The notes under the pieces are model-generated. The model saw nothing but the letters and a program-made list of their open reading frames with translations. It ran no database searches and was not told where the DNA came from. The translations under genes and the position numbers were made by a program. A stretch of 64,000 nt of DNA from an uncultured Ruminococcus sp. (lineage in GTDB: Bacteria > Bacillota > Clostridia > Oscillospirales > Ruminococcaceae). The DNA lies in NCBI GenBank assembly GCA_949291125.1, contig CASEUJ010000040.1:55500-119499 (forward strand), given 5' to 3'. Positions 8,432-17,365 of the stretch are shown piece by piece. How positions within the stretch are numbered: the stretch's first letter is position 1; the number at the start of each line of letters is the position of its first letter.

Positions 8432-11400
8432 TTAATTTCTTGCCACTGCAGCGTATACTTTTGGTATTTCCGGCAGTGCATAGTCTGTACCAAGGAAAAA
8501 GCTTGTATTCGGTGCCTGATTATAGCCGACATTTTCGTTTGCCACGCCGGTACGATACTGAATATCATGCATCAGAGTAAACAACTTGGTTTGTGTCATA
8601 TAGGTTGTGCCAAAAACGCGCAGTGCAGTTCCGTCACTGGTCGGAAAGATCATTTCTTCGCGCCAGTCTCCGAAGAGATCACATGTAATCGATGCATTAG
8701 ATTTAGAAGCATTGTTATAAGTGACGCCGTCACCGGTAAAGACTCTGGTCGGGCCAGATTTTTCTACCATAGCACGATCAAGCGCCTCACGTTCTAAATC
8801 GCCATCCCACCAGACAGCGGAGTTCATACTCCACTTGATGGTATCGCTCCACGCCTTATCGGTGGATTCGATCTGACCGGTTGCAGTGTTATAGGCATAG
8901 ATCACACCATCTGCCACGCTTGCAAATTCCATGCCCGGCGTATCTGTTGTCAAGTTCAGTGCAATGCCGCGTCCCACATCGTCACTGCCGTCTACACGCC
9001 AGAGAATCTCGCCTGTTGCTGCATCATGTACTTCCGCGCACCAGACTTCTTCATGCACTTGGAATACCTCAAGACCTGGACGTTCTGGAATCAGGTCGCC
9101 TGCCTGCATACAATCCCCATGTTTTAGTCCGGTGCTCCAAAGCCCTGTGCCATTATCGTCGATACAGCACGAACCATAAATGATCTCATCCTTACTGTCA
9201 CTATCCACATCCATTGTCACAAGGCTATGATTTCCTTGGCTATAATAGGGATTGGAGGCGTCGAATCCGGTGTCAAAGATCCAACGCTCTACGATCTGAT
9301 TATCCACCACATCATACGCCGCCAGCACAGCTCTTGTATAATAGCCGCGGCAGAATACTGCAGACGGTGTCTTACCGTCCAGATACGCCACGCCTGCCAG
9401 AAACCGATCAACACGGTTACCGTAGTCGTCGCCCCAGTCAGACACATTTCCACGTGCCGGATAATAATCAATGGTGTCCAGCGCCGCACCGGTTTCACCG
9501 TCAAACAGGGTGAGATACTCATTGCCGGAAAGAATTCTACCATCCGTACTGCGATAATCTGCTGAAGCATTACCGATCGCTGTTCCAGTGCCATCATAGG
9601 TGGCATCGGCCGTTTTGCACATCAATTCAGCCTTTCCATCGCCGTCAAAATCGTATACGAGGAACTGGGTATAGTGTGCGCCAGCACGGATGTTAATGCC
9701 AAGATCAATGCGCCATAACTGTGTACCATCCAACCGGTAGCAATCCAAAAATACAGTTCCGGTATAGCCGTTTTTGGAGTTATCCTGCGAATTCGATGGA
9801 TCCCACTTCACAATGATCTCATATTGTCCGTCACCATCTACATCCCCGACAGAACAGTCGTTTGGTGTATAGCTGCACGTTGTACCATCCGGCATAGTCT
9901 GGTCTGCCGGTTTATTCATGGCAATATCAAAATATGCACCGGATTGTCCGGAATTCTTCGTCCCCAAGATCATGGCGGGCTGTGCAAATTCTGTCATTCT
10001 ACCATTGACGTAAGTATCGATCGTAAATGAATCAGACGGCGTTGCCCCCGCAATCAAATAGTTTGTCGCATCATCCGCGCCAATATCTGCAACAAAATTG
10101 CCGTTCTGATAGAGCTTGAAGGTAGTATTCTCCGGATCTGTGGCAAGGCTACGCCAAGATACCAGCATGCCGTTTCCGGTATAAGCCGCTGTGACGCCAC
10201 GGTTCAGAAATTCCACCTGCTTGCCATCCTGCTCGGTTGGAGGCTCTGTTTCTGGAATCCCCACCAGTGCCTTTAACGGTGTGCCTTCACGCTCGACTTC
10301 GTCTGTCGCCGTAACAGAGATCCAATCCAGATTTGGTGCGCCGTCACCGGTCAGAGAGGTCAGTGTCAGCCGATTTACGCCTTGTTTTAACGGAAGATTC
10401 GCGGTAACTTCCTTCCAGTTTGTCCAGCCGCCAGTCGCAGGAAATGCTTCTTCCCATTCAACGAAAGAACCATTTATATTGAGCTGCATATTTCGGCTGG
10501 CTGTACCACCGTTGGCATAGCGGAAGGTGATTGCATAAATTCCGTCGCTATCTGCCGAGATGTTCCAAGATACTGAAATGTCTTCAGCATTATCCAAATT
10601 CAGGTATGATTCACTTTCAAAGCCGGCATTAATGGTTTCTGACACTCCCTCAGTATATGTACCATCGATTGCAGCATAACGGCGTATGATAGAAGAGTCA
10701 TACTGTACAAATGTCACATCTTCTCCAAGCAGAAACTTTTGAAGTGCAGCAAGATCTGCCACAGTAAATGTGCCATCACCATTCACATCCCCCACTCGCA
10801 GTTGTATTCCAGATGCTGTACTTGAAAACGCAATTGCCTTTGCAAGTGTGAGATCGACCCCAGTCAGAGCTCCGTCGCCGTTCAGATCCCCCATCACGTC
10901 GTTACTGCTGCCAGAAACAACACACGATGTTTCCAAAAGAGGTTCTGCCGCATAGTCGATCGGAATCAGTTCCCAGTCCTGACAGCTTGCACCATTTCTC
11001 TCCCATTCCTGCACAGCTGCACCATTGGTCATTTCCGCATTGATCACCTCTACTACACGATTGCCGCCGGAACGCATCGTCCGAATCTGAAAACTTCCAT
11101 CGTTATTTGCATAAAACTGATACTTCTGAGCATCATGATCATTCTTTTCCCAGATACACATAGCAATGTCTCCGGCATTCCCGTCTGTACCAGTACTGAG
11201 CCGATAGTGATCCCCGCCGTCCAACATGGAATTGATAAAAAAGCTGCCGTCACCAGTTGGTTCAATTTCCCACACATTGTACGCAGAGCCATAGTCTGCA
11301 GCCCATTGTTGCACACGTGTCCCATTTGCGGGAACGTCATTCCCTGCGTCAAGATAAATACTGCTGTTTTTATTGCGAATCAGATACGTACCACTTAGGA

Positions 11401-11500
11401 TGTCCCCCGCCGTCACCTCTGCCGCATTTGCCGGAAGTTGTGACAAAACTGATGCTGCAAACATCGTCACAGACAAGACCAACGCAATTGTTTTTTTCAT
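8432..11500 (-). CDS. Dockerin-bearing rhamnogalacturonan lyase, PL11 (RICIN-dockerin-CBM35-PL11)
   Basis: 1022 residues. Signal peptide 1-27; CBM13/ricin-type domain about 35-182; dockerin 202-260 (GDLNGDG and GDVNGDG loops followed by helices); CBM35 272-400; PL11 catalytic domain 428-1022, starting QVEFLNRGV, with repeated Ca-binding blade motifs such as GDVDGDGQYE and YDFDGDGKAE typical of the eight-bladed YesW-like fold. PL11 enzymes cut the rhamnose-galacturonate backbone of rhamnogalacturonan I by beta-elimination. It is the first gene of the pectin operon. The dockerin sits between binding modules rather than at the C-terminus, as in its partner esterase. Confidence 0.92.
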   Translation of the reverse strand: MKKTIALVLSVTMFAASVLSQLPANAAEVTAGDILSGTYLIRNKNSSIYLDAGNDVPANGTRVQQWAADYGSAYNVWEIEPTGDGSFFINSMLDGGDHYRLSTGTDGNAGDIAMCIWEKNDHDAQKYQFYANNDGSFQIRTMRSGGNRVVEVINAEMTNGAAVQEWERNGASCQDWELIPIDYAAEPLLETSCVVSGSSNDVMGDLNGDGALTGVDLTLAKAIAFSSTASGIQLRVGDVNGDGTFTVADLAALQKFLLGEDVTFVQYDSSIIRRYAAIDGTYTEGVSETINAGFESESYLNLDNAEDISVSWNISADSDGIYAITFRYANGGTASRNMQLNINGSFVEWEEAFPATGGWTNWKEVTANLPLKQGVNRLTLTSLTGDGAPNLDWISVTATDEVEREGTPLKALVGIPETEPPTEQDGKQVEFLNRGVTAAYTGNGMLVSWRSLATDPENTTFKLYQNGNFVADIGADDATNYLIAGATPSDSFTIDTYVNGRMTEFAQPAMILGTKNSGQSGAYFDIAMNKPADQTMPDGTTCSYTPNDCSVGDVDGDGQYEIIVKWDPSNSQDNSKNGYTGTVFLDCYRLDGTQLWRIDLGINIRAGAHYTQFLVYDFDGDGKAELMCKTADATYDGTGTAIGNASADYRSTDGRILSGNEYLTLFDGETGAALDTIDYYPARGNVSDWGDDYGNRVDRFLAGVAYLDGKTPSAVFCRGYYTRAVLAAYDVVDNQIVERWIFDTGFDASNPYYSQGNHSLVTMDVDSDSKDEIIYGSCCIDDNGTGLWSTGLKHGDCMQAGDLIPERPGLEVFQVHEEVWCAEVHDAATGEILWRVDGSDDVGRGIALNLTTDTPGMEFASVADGVIYAYNTATGQIESTDKAWSDTIKWSMNSAVWWDGDLEREALDRAMVEKSGPTRVFTGDGVTYNNASKSNASITCDLFGDWREEMIFPTSDGTALRVFGTTYMTQTKLFTLMHDIQYRTGVANENVGYNQAPNTSFFLGTDYALPEIPKVYAAVARN

Positions 11501-11577
11501 TCGAATACACCTCGTTCTAAAATTGGATTAGATCACGAACCATTTCCGTTTCCTCTTTCTATTCCGTCATTATCACT

Positions 11578-11627
11578 ATTATATCATAACAATTGAGAAA
11601 AAGCAATAGTTATTTTTATCAATTGTT
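11578..11627 (-). promoter_or_regulatory. Promoter of pectin operon overlapping an inverted repeat
   Basis: On the minus strand, TTGCTT (11601-11606), a 17 bp spacer and TATAAT (11578-11583). A 10 bp inverted repeat, TAACAATTGA / TCAATTGTTA (about 11587-11596 and 11619-11628), flanks the -35 box and could be an operator. The binding protein is unknown. Confidence 0.6.
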
Positions 11628-11639
11628 ACAAGAAACCAC

Positions 11640-11668
11640 TTGCGTTCTCTAACAAACTGCATTATACT
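11640..11668 (+). promoter_or_regulatory. Candidate promoter for sigma/anti-sigma operon
   Basis: TTGCGT (11640-11645), a 17 bp spacer and TATACT (11663-11668). This leaves a leader of about 130 bases before the sigma gene, in which I see no clear structure. The divergent pectin promoter is about 35 bp away. Confidence 0.5.
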
Positions 11669-11802
11669 AAAACAAGCTGCGAGCAAAACGATCTATCCGC
11701 CCAACAATTAACAAAAAATCCACATATCGGAACGTCACAAATTGGCTCTTTCTCTTGTTTATATCATGAAGGCAGAATGCTTTCAGGAAGGAGGACAGGC
11801 AT

Positions 11803-12330
11803 ATGAACAAAGAAGAACTGGAACAAGCAATGGATATCTATCAGGACATGATCTACCGAATTGCCATGAACTTTACACAAAACACAGCAGATGCACAAGA
11901 TATTTCACAAGAAGTTTTTTTGCGTCTTTATCGGTTTGACCGTTCATTTTCATCAGAAGAACACCGACGTGCATGGCTGATCCGCGTCACCATCAATCTA
12001 TGCAAAAACATCGTATGCAGCAAATGGCATAAAATCATGCAGCAAAGCCCCGAAGAAATACAAAACCTCGCTTCATATGATCACGAGAATCTTGAAAAGC
12101 GTATGTGGGTCACAACCGCAATGCAGCATCTCTCCAAAACAGACCGTATGATCTTACATCTATATTATTACGAGGAATATGACACAAGATCCATTGCTGA
12201 TTTTATGCAAATCAAAGAAACAGCTGTACGGAAGCGATTATCACGTGCAAGAAAGAGACTGGAAAAGCAGTTGGGAGAGGAGGTATTCCGATATGAAGCA
12301 TTCCAATTGGATCAGACAATATCACACTGA
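11803..12330 (+). CDS. ECF-type RNA polymerase sigma factor
   Basis: 175 residues with sigma region 2 (about 10-75; DAQDISQEVFLRLYRF, then AWLIRVTINLCKN) and region 4 (about 105-160; YYEEYDTRSIADFMQIKETAVRKRLSRARKRLEKQL, a helix-turn-helix). Regions 1 and 3 are absent, as in ECF factors. Ribosome site GGAGGA sits 6-11 bases upstream. The gene overlaps by 38 bases a downstream gene for a membrane protein that is probably its anti-sigma factor. Placed divergent from the pectin operon, the pair is a candidate regulator of it, but this is inferred from position only. Confidence 0.9.
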   Translation: MNKEELEQAMDIYQDMIYRIAMNFTQNTADAQDISQEVFLRLYRFDRSFSSEEHRRAWLIRVTINLCKNIVCSKWHKIMQQSPEEIQNLASYDHENLEKRMWVTTAMQHLSKTDRMILHLYYYEEYDTRSIADFMQIKETAVRKRLSRARKRLEKQLGEEVFRYEAFQLDQTISH

Positions 12331-13474
12331 GCAGGATCAAATCCATATGCCGAATCAATGTCGTCAAAATATTCTGCATATTGTGGATCAGGAAAAAAAC
12401 GCTGAAAACAAGCATGCGATGGAATGGGAATCAATGTGGGAACCCCAAAAGCATTCTTCCTGGAAGGCAGTCTTTCTCATACTGGCATTGTTGATTTTTG
12501 CCGGTTTCGCCGCCATCCTTGCAGTCAGCACCCAGCGTCCTGCATCCAATTTGCCGCAGATCAATAACATTGACATTTTTGCCAGCACAGAGCCTTCTGG
12601 TGAGAGCGATGTCAACGAAACAGAACATGGCGATGCTCTCACAAAAAAACAGATTTATTATCGCTGTCTGAACAGCGCGTTATATCTATCACAGCTCTCC
12701 GGAACGGTGAAGATCTATAGCCATACAAATCCAGATGTAGTGGAACAAGGTTCATTTTCCCTTGACTATGAAAATGACGAATACTATGCATGCGTCGATA
12801 CAATTGATGCCGATAATCCCACACACATTCAACTTACAACGACTTACTACCATGGGCACAATGGCGATGTTCAGAATGAGATGTACATTCTCTATGATTC
12901 AGATGAAGACGATACGCATTTATATAACTTCATCCCCTTCGCTTCACAAAAGACGCCGTCTTCCCCTGTCTCAGATGACGAGATCAATACGATGTCTGTG
13001 GAGGAAATAGAAGCAACGGCATACGCGTATGAACCGACCGGCATTGATGCATTGACACCCTGCTTCGCACCATATCGCAACACGATTGAATATCTTAGTG
13101 ATTTTGATCAATGGACGATCGTAGATACGCTCTCATATGATGCGTTTCAGGGGGAATATGAGAGCGCTGCAAGCAGCAATCGGAAGGTTGTTCAGATTGA
13201 AGGAACTACAGATCATACCGAAAGCGAAGCGGAACGCTTTTCCCTGACAGTTGATTTGGAAACCGGCATATGGATCACATTTACCACCTATCGTCCCGAC
13301 GGTGAGGTATTGGATGATATCACGGCTGTTAATCTAAACTTTTATGAAGACGGCAATGAGATCTTGATGCAAAGACTCACCGAAGAAGACAAAAATGAAA
13401 TCGAATCCAATTACATTTGTACAGAAGATGAATTTATGTATCACCAAAACACGGCTGTTACGACAGCAGAGTAA
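12293..13474 (+). CDS. Membrane-anchored probable anti-sigma factor
   Basis: 393 residues from the ATG at 12293, chosen because AGGAGGT lies at 12278-12284; longer in-frame starts lack a ribosome site. The short N-terminal cytoplasmic part (1-55, HxxxQ-rich) could hold the cognate sigma factor. One transmembrane helix is at about 58-79, followed by an acidic extracellular domain of roughly 310 residues with no match I recognise. It shows no zinc-anti-sigma HxxxCxxC motif. The layout (ECF sigma, overlapping one-TM protein) is the usual sigma/anti-sigma arrangement. The large outer domain suggests sensing of an external cue, but no carbohydrate-binding module is visible. Confidence 0.7.
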   Translation: MKHSNWIRQYHTEQDQIHMPNQCRQNILHIVDQEKNAENKHAMEWESMWEPQKHSSWKAVFLILALLIFAGFAAILAVSTQRPASNLPQINNIDIFASTEPSGESDVNETEHGDALTKKQIYYRCLNSALYLSQLSGTVKIYSHTNPDVVEQGSFSLDYENDEYYACVDTIDADNPTHIQLTTTYYHGHNGDVQNEMYILYDSDEDDTHLYNFIPFASQKTPSSPVSDDEINTMSVEEIEATAYAYEPTGIDALTPCFAPYRNTIEYLSDFDQWTIVDTLSYDAFQGEYESAASSNRKVVQIEGTTDHTESEAERFSLTVDLETGIWITFTTYRPDGEVLDDITAVNLNFYEDGNEILMQRLTEEDKNEIESNYICTEDEFMYHQNTAVTTAE

Positions 13475-13550
13475 AAAGGCGATGCGCACAAAGATCATAA
13501 GATATCCCCCTAATAGATGACATTTCCAAATACTCTCCTATATCCAAAAA

Positions 13551-13594
13551 GGGACTGATACACCTACCTGACAGGCATATCAGTCCCGATTTTT
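13551..13594 (+). terminator. Terminator after anti-sigma gene
   Basis: 10 bp stem GGGACTGATA/TATCAGTCCC (13551-13560, 13578-13587) then GATTTTT. Confidence 0.75.
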
Positions 13595-13639
13595 ATCATA
13601 TCGCTTATTCTCCCCTGAAATTAAAGAGTCTCAACAAAA

Positions 13640-13685
13640 CAGTGCCTGATGAAGAGGGTTTCCTCTTGCCAGACACTGCTTTTTC
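13640..13685. terminator. Second, imperfect terminator-like hairpin
   Basis: Imperfect stem CAGTGCCTG...CCAGACACTG (13640-13678) with CTTTTTC on the plus side and an AAAAC run on the other. It may also end the convergent GNAT transcript. Confidence 0.45.
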
Positions 13686-13754
13686 ATTGAAATAAATTCC
13701 GTTTTGTTCTATTTTTTATATGCATTTTGGCTGTGTTTACATTCCTTGCAAAAT

Positions 13755-14204
13755 CTATGCTTTCGTTTCGTGATCGGACAACGTTTTTTGCATTGTCACA
13801 TGAAGACAGAATTCATCCATGTGAATGTCATTCGTGCAGATGTAACCCAACTTTTCATAAAACGCGGATGCCTGGCACTGTGCCGAAAGCGTAATACGCT
13901 TTGCACCATGTTCTTTGGCACATATTTCCAGTGCCTGCACCACAGTAGCGCCCAGATGATTTCCGCGATGGGATGGCATAACTGCTACTCTGCCGATGCA
14001 AAAAGTATCTTTGGAAAGGGCGTACAGCCGCCCGGTTGCTGCGGCCTCTCCGCCATCATATACCAGTATATGAAAGGCATGGTCGTCGATCTCGTCGAAC
14101 TCCTGGGTGAAGCCCTGTTCGCGTACAAATACAGCCTGGCGAATTGCGGCGCAGTCTGAATGTAGATGTGAGAAGATTTGATAAGTGAGAATCGGTCTAT
14201 GCAT
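13755..14204 (-). CDS. GNAT-family acetyltransferase, ElaA/YjcF-like
   Basis: 149 residues from the ATG at 14204, which lies one base after the ABC ATPase stop; an upstream in-frame extension lies inside that gene and is not likely used. Features: AIRQAVFVREQGFTQEFDEID at the N-terminal half, IGRVAVMPSHRGNHLGATVV (acetyl-CoA binding R-G-N-H-L-G), and a C-terminal ASAFYEKLGY. The VFxxEQG...DE pattern is that of the ElaA/YjcF group of GNAT proteins, whose substrates are poorly known. It is the last gene of the amino-acid importer operon. Confidence 0.82.
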   Translation of the reverse strand: MHRPILTYQIFSHLHSDCAAIRQAVFVREQGFTQEFDEIDDHAFHILVYDGGEAAATGRLYALSKDTFCIGRVAVMPSHRGNHLGATVVQALEICAKEHGAKRITLSAQCQASAFYEKLGYICTNDIHMDEFCLHVTMQKTLSDHETKA

Positions 14205-14205
14205 G

Positions 14206-14931
14206 TTACAACACCTTGGATAAAAATGTCTGTAGTCGCGGATTCTCTGGATGGGCGAAAAAGGTCTTTGGTTCGTTTTCTTCCACGATCCGTCCACCAT
14301 CCATAAAGATCACACGCGATGCCACCTCCCGGGCAAAGCCCATTTCATGTGTCACGACAATCATAGTCATGCCCTCGTCTGCGAGTTCTTCCATCAGCCC
14401 GAGCACTTCTCCTACCATCTCCGGGTCAAGCGCAGAGGTCGGCTCATCAAATAGCAGTACCTCAGGCTGCATTGCCAGCGCGCGGGCAATGGCAATACGT
14501 TGTTTCTGACCGCCGGAAAGTTGGTTCGGATACTGCTGTGCCTTGTCCGAAAGCCCAACTTTTTCTAAGAGCTGTGCTGCCTTTTCGTCTGCCTCTTGCT
14601 GTGTCATACGCTTGAGCTTGACGGGTGCAAGGGTGATATTCTTCTGGATCGTCAGATGAGGAAACAGATGAAAGTGCTGAAACACCATGCCCATTCGTTC
14701 CCGCACTTTGTGTAGTTCCCGATCCGGGAGCTTTGTCAGGTCAACGCCTTCAAATAGAATGTGCCCCGATGTAGGAGTTTCCAAGCGGTTCAGACAGCGC
14801 AGAAAGGTGCTTTTTCCAGATCCTGACGGTCCGATGATTACGACTTTTTCTCCACGCTGAATCGTGGTGGAAATTCCTTTGAGAATATGCAGATCACCGA
14901 ACGATTTATGTAGATCGTTAACCTCTATCAT
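14206..14931 (-). CDS. Polar amino-acid ABC importer, ATP-binding subunit
   Basis: 241 residues, close to the GlnQ/ArtP family. Walker [10 protein letters not shown] (about 34-42), Q-loop, signature [15 protein letters not shown] (about 136-150), Walker [13 protein letters not shown], then H-loop [13 protein letters not shown]. It energises the fused binding-protein/permease subunit whose gene overlaps its start by 14 bases. The three-gene set lacks a separate binding protein. Confidence 0.95.
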   Translation of the reverse strand: MIEVNDLHKSFGDLHILKGISTTIQRGEKVVIIGPSGSGKSTFLRCLNRLETPTSGHILFEGVDLTKLPDRELHKVRERMGMVFQHFHLFPHLTIQKNITLAPVKLKRMTQQEADEKAAQLLEKVGLSDKAQQYPNQLSGGQKQRIAIARALAMQPEVLLFDEPTSALDPEMVGEVLGLMEELADEGMTMIVVTHEMGFAREVASRVIFMDGGRIVEENEPKTFFAHPENPRLQTFLSKVL

Positions 14932-16438
14932 GTTTTGCCAGCCTCCTTTCGAGTCGGTTTACTAAAGTACTCAGTACCATTACCATCACTAGATAGATCA
15001 GCGCTACGGCAATCAACGGCAGAAATGCCTCATAGGTCTGGCTGCGAATGATATCGCCGCCCTTTGTCAGATCAGCAATGGCAATATAGCCTGCCACCGA
15101 AGTTTCTTTCAATAGAACAATGCATTCATTCGCCAGAGCCGGCAACACGTTCTTACACACCTGTGGCAGAATGACCGACACCATCGTTCGCGGATAATTC
15201 AGTCCTAAGCTAGCGCTGGCTTCAAATTGACCGTTATCGATCGCCATAATACCTGCACGTACGATCTCCGCCACATATGCCGCAGAGTTCAATCCGAATG
15301 CAAGCACCGCCACGACGGTCTTATCCACATTCACTGAAGCGAAGATGACAAAGTAAATGATCAATAGTTGTACGACCACTGGCGTTCCTCGAATCACAAT
15401 TAAGTAGAGTTTCGCCACAAGGTTGAGCAGTTTGAGCTTACCAGTTTTATCGTGTGTGGCACGGACAATGGCAAGCAGGAAGCCCAGAATCATGCCCAGA
15501 ATGACGGAAAAGAACGTGATGACTAGCGTTGTTTTCAGTCCATTCGCCAGGTATAGCCATCGATCATTTTCTACAAAGGTGCTGTGCAGTTTCTCGCCGA
15601 TATTCTGGAAAAATCCCAACTGTGTTTCTTCACCTGTGCCACTGCGAACAATGACCACCTGCATCGTCGTCGCGTATCCTTGTGTGAAGGAAACGTTCTT
15701 TTCCCGATCCGGTGTCACAGTCATCCCAGCTACTCCGACATCCGCTTTTCCCGATTGTACGGCGGCAATGATGGAGTCAAACTCCATATTCTCTACTTCA
15801 AGCGTCATATTTAATTTATCACAGACCGCTTGCATCATATCCACATCGATGCCGACGACGGCGCCATTTTCCATGCTCTCATAGGGCGGGAATTCCGCAT
15901 TCGTCGCCATTACCAGCGTTCCATTTTCCCGTGACGCGTCTTCATCCGGAACATAGGATACTTTATCCGCATCATCACCGATCCAGTGACTGATGATCTC
16001 ATCAAGTGTCCCATCTTCTTTCAACTCTGTCAGCGCTGCATCCAGCTGTTCCCCCAGTGCAGTATTTTCTTTCTGATATGCGATCGCGTATTCTTCTTCA
16101 ACAAAGGGTTCGTTCAGAATACGAAGTGAGCCGTTGTTGCGCTCTACAAATGCCTGCGCAGGCTGGCTATCGATGATCACTGCGTCCAACTTACCCTGTT
16201 TCAGCGCTTGTACCGCATCCGCCCCTTTGTTATATGGCTCTACCGTAGCACCTTCCACTTCATCTTCAGCATAGATATAACCCGTTGTCCCCAACTGGCT
16301 ACCGATGGTCTTTCCCGTCAGATCTGCGATGCTGTTTACCGTATTTTCCGGAATGCGATCCTCGCCGCATCCGGCAAGCAGCCCTATAGCGCCAAGCAGC
16401 ATTAGCAGCGTCATCAGGACAAAAACGATTCTTTTCAA
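14918..16438 (-). CDS. Fused substrate-binding lipoprotein and permease of polar amino-acid ABC importer, lobes permuted
   Basis: 506 residues from a TTG at 16438: AGGAGGAC lies 6-7 bases upstream and the start gives a clean lipoprotein signal ending LLAGC (Cys24). Residues 36-160 match the second half of a polar amino-acid binding protein ([15 protein letters not shown], then the C-terminal helix [14 protein letters not shown]). Residues 173-265 match the first half ([17 protein letters not shown] to [13 protein letters not shown]). The lobes are thus in reverse order to a normal binding protein. The permease domain (about 297-506) has five or so membrane helices and the EAA-type loop [20 protein letters not shown]. 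Ligand is probably a polar or basic amino acid. Confidence 0.88.
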   Translation of the reverse strand: MKRIVFVLMTLLMLLGAIGLLAGCGEDRIPENTVNSIADLTGKTIGSQLGTTGYIYAEDEVEGATVEPYNKGADAVQALKQGKLDAVIIDSQPAQAFVERNNGSLRILNEPFVEEEYAIAYQKENTALGEQLDAALTELKEDGTLDEIISHWIGDDADKVSYVPDEDASRENGTLVMATNAEFPPYESMENGAVVGIDVDMMQAVCDKLNMTLEVENMEFDSIIAAVQSGKADVGVAGMTVTPDREKNVSFTQGYATTMQVVIVRSGTGEETQLGFFQNIGEKLHSTFVENDRWLYLANGLKTTLVITFFSVILGMILGFLLAIVRATHDKTGKLKLLNLVAKLYLIVIRGTPVVVQLLIIYFVIFASVNVDKTVVAVLAFGLNSAAYVAEIVRAGIMAIDNGQFEASASLGLNYPRTMVSVILPQVCKNVLPALANECIVLLKETSVAGYIAIADLTKGGDIIRSQTYEAFLPLIAVALIYLVMVMVLSTLVNRLERRLAKHDRG

Positions 16439-16530
16439 CGATCTGTCCTCCTGTTTTTCTGAAATTTTCTGAGTAACCAGAACAGGACAAACCACATAAC
16501 TCTGTCTTCCTTAACCTGTACTCATCTAAC

Positions 16531-16559
16531 ATTATACTGCATCTATCTACAAAATGCAA
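16531..16559 (-). promoter_or_regulatory. Promoter of amino-acid importer operon
   Basis: Minus strand TTGCAT (16554-16559), 17 bp spacer, TATAAT (16531-16536). Confidence 0.8.
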
Positions 16560-16591
16560 GATGATTTTTGAAAAAGTGAGAGATCGTGCAT

Positions 16592-16622
16592 AAAAAGGAA
16601 GCCGCAGCCATGTTGCGACTTC
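16592..16622 (-). terminator. Terminator of the decayed AraC/mannanase unit
   Basis: Minus-strand stem of 9 bp with one G-U pair (16598-16606 with 16614-16622) followed by CUUUUUAU. It marks the old 3' end of the decayed unit upstream. Confidence 0.65.
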
Positions 16623-16630
16623 TTCAGTGT

Positions 16631-16905
16631 TTATCGTTTCAATACGACTTCAAAGATCACATGTCCCTATCTCCTTCCGGATATGGCATCTGGCGTATTC
16701 CAATGCCAGCAAAAAGACACAATGCCGCCGGCTTTATGATAGGCAATTGCTGTTCCACCGCATATACCGAATTGCGCCATAATCTGATTGATCTTTCTCC
16801 GTCAATGCCTTTGGAGATTAATGTAAGATCATAAAATCCATCTTCTGCAATTTCATTGGTGAAGGTCAATGCATCATCATTGCCATCAATTGGACCCACA
16901 ATCAT
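16631..16905 (-). pseudogene. Remnants of a CBM35-like plus GH26 beta-mannanase gene
   Basis: Two protein fragments lie in different frames. At 16800-16905 the minus strand reads VGPIDGNDDALTFTNEIAEDG followed by FYDLTLISKG, a CBM35-like binding-module fragment. At 16667-16800, in another frame, it reads AYHKAGGIVSFCWHWNTP, a GH26 mannanase motif (GGIV-x-WHW-x-P), then a TAG stop. No single frame covers both, and most of the catalytic domain is missing. I read this as an old secreted mannanase gene reduced by deletion and frameshift; the intact GH26 gene lies 1.6 kb away on the other strand. Confidence 0.6.
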
Positions 16906-16909
16906 CTGT

Positions 16910-17202
16910 TTATAGAGTCAATTTATGCTGCATTCTTTCCTGCTTTGGCGTAATCCCACGCCATTTTTTGTATGTTTTGATAAAATGGCTGCAATCGAAA
17001 AATCCCGTTTCCTGTGCGATATAGTCAAGGCCAAAATCAGAATTCAACAGCAGATCCTGTGCATGCATTTTATTTTGATGGAACCGCTGACAATGTGCAG
17101 AACCTCACTGTAATAGTGCCAGTGCAGGGGCGAATGTACACTGTCTGTATAAAAAATATCGTATGGCTGATGCATCACATCAATATATTCAAACAGCTCC
17201 AT
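16910..17202 (-). pseudogene. AraC-family regulator with internal deletion
   Basis: From an ATG at 17202 with GAGGTGAGG just upstream, the first 40 codons give an AraC cupin N-terminus (DSVHSPLHWHYYSEVLHIVSG). The frame then shifts, and the C-terminal half of the AraC DNA-binding domain follows (DFGLDYIAQETGFFDCSHFIK, then KTYKKWRGITPKQ) to a stop at 16910. About 150-200 residues between the two parts are missing. The gene faces away from the intact mannan operon starting at 17366, so it probably once regulated that operon. Confidence 0.75.
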
Positions 17203-17365
17203 TTCCTCACCTCATGATAATTGTAACACGGCATCAAATCTCTGTCAAGACAGTTCTAATAGGTTTATACAATTTTTTGCTTTCTATTTCATAGAACTCG
17301 TGTACTTGTGAGGGTAAAATAGAATCAACAAAAACATCCGTAACACTTATAAGGAGGAAAAGTTT

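Noticed and set aside
11725-11760. ECF-type GGAAC promoter for autoregulation of the sigma gene
   Set aside because: A GGAAC is present near 11729 but no matching -10 motif is found at the proper distance.
16586-16834. Plus-strand 82-codon frame
   Set aside because: It is antisense to the mannanase remnant, whose GH26 and CBM35-like motifs read on the minus strand.
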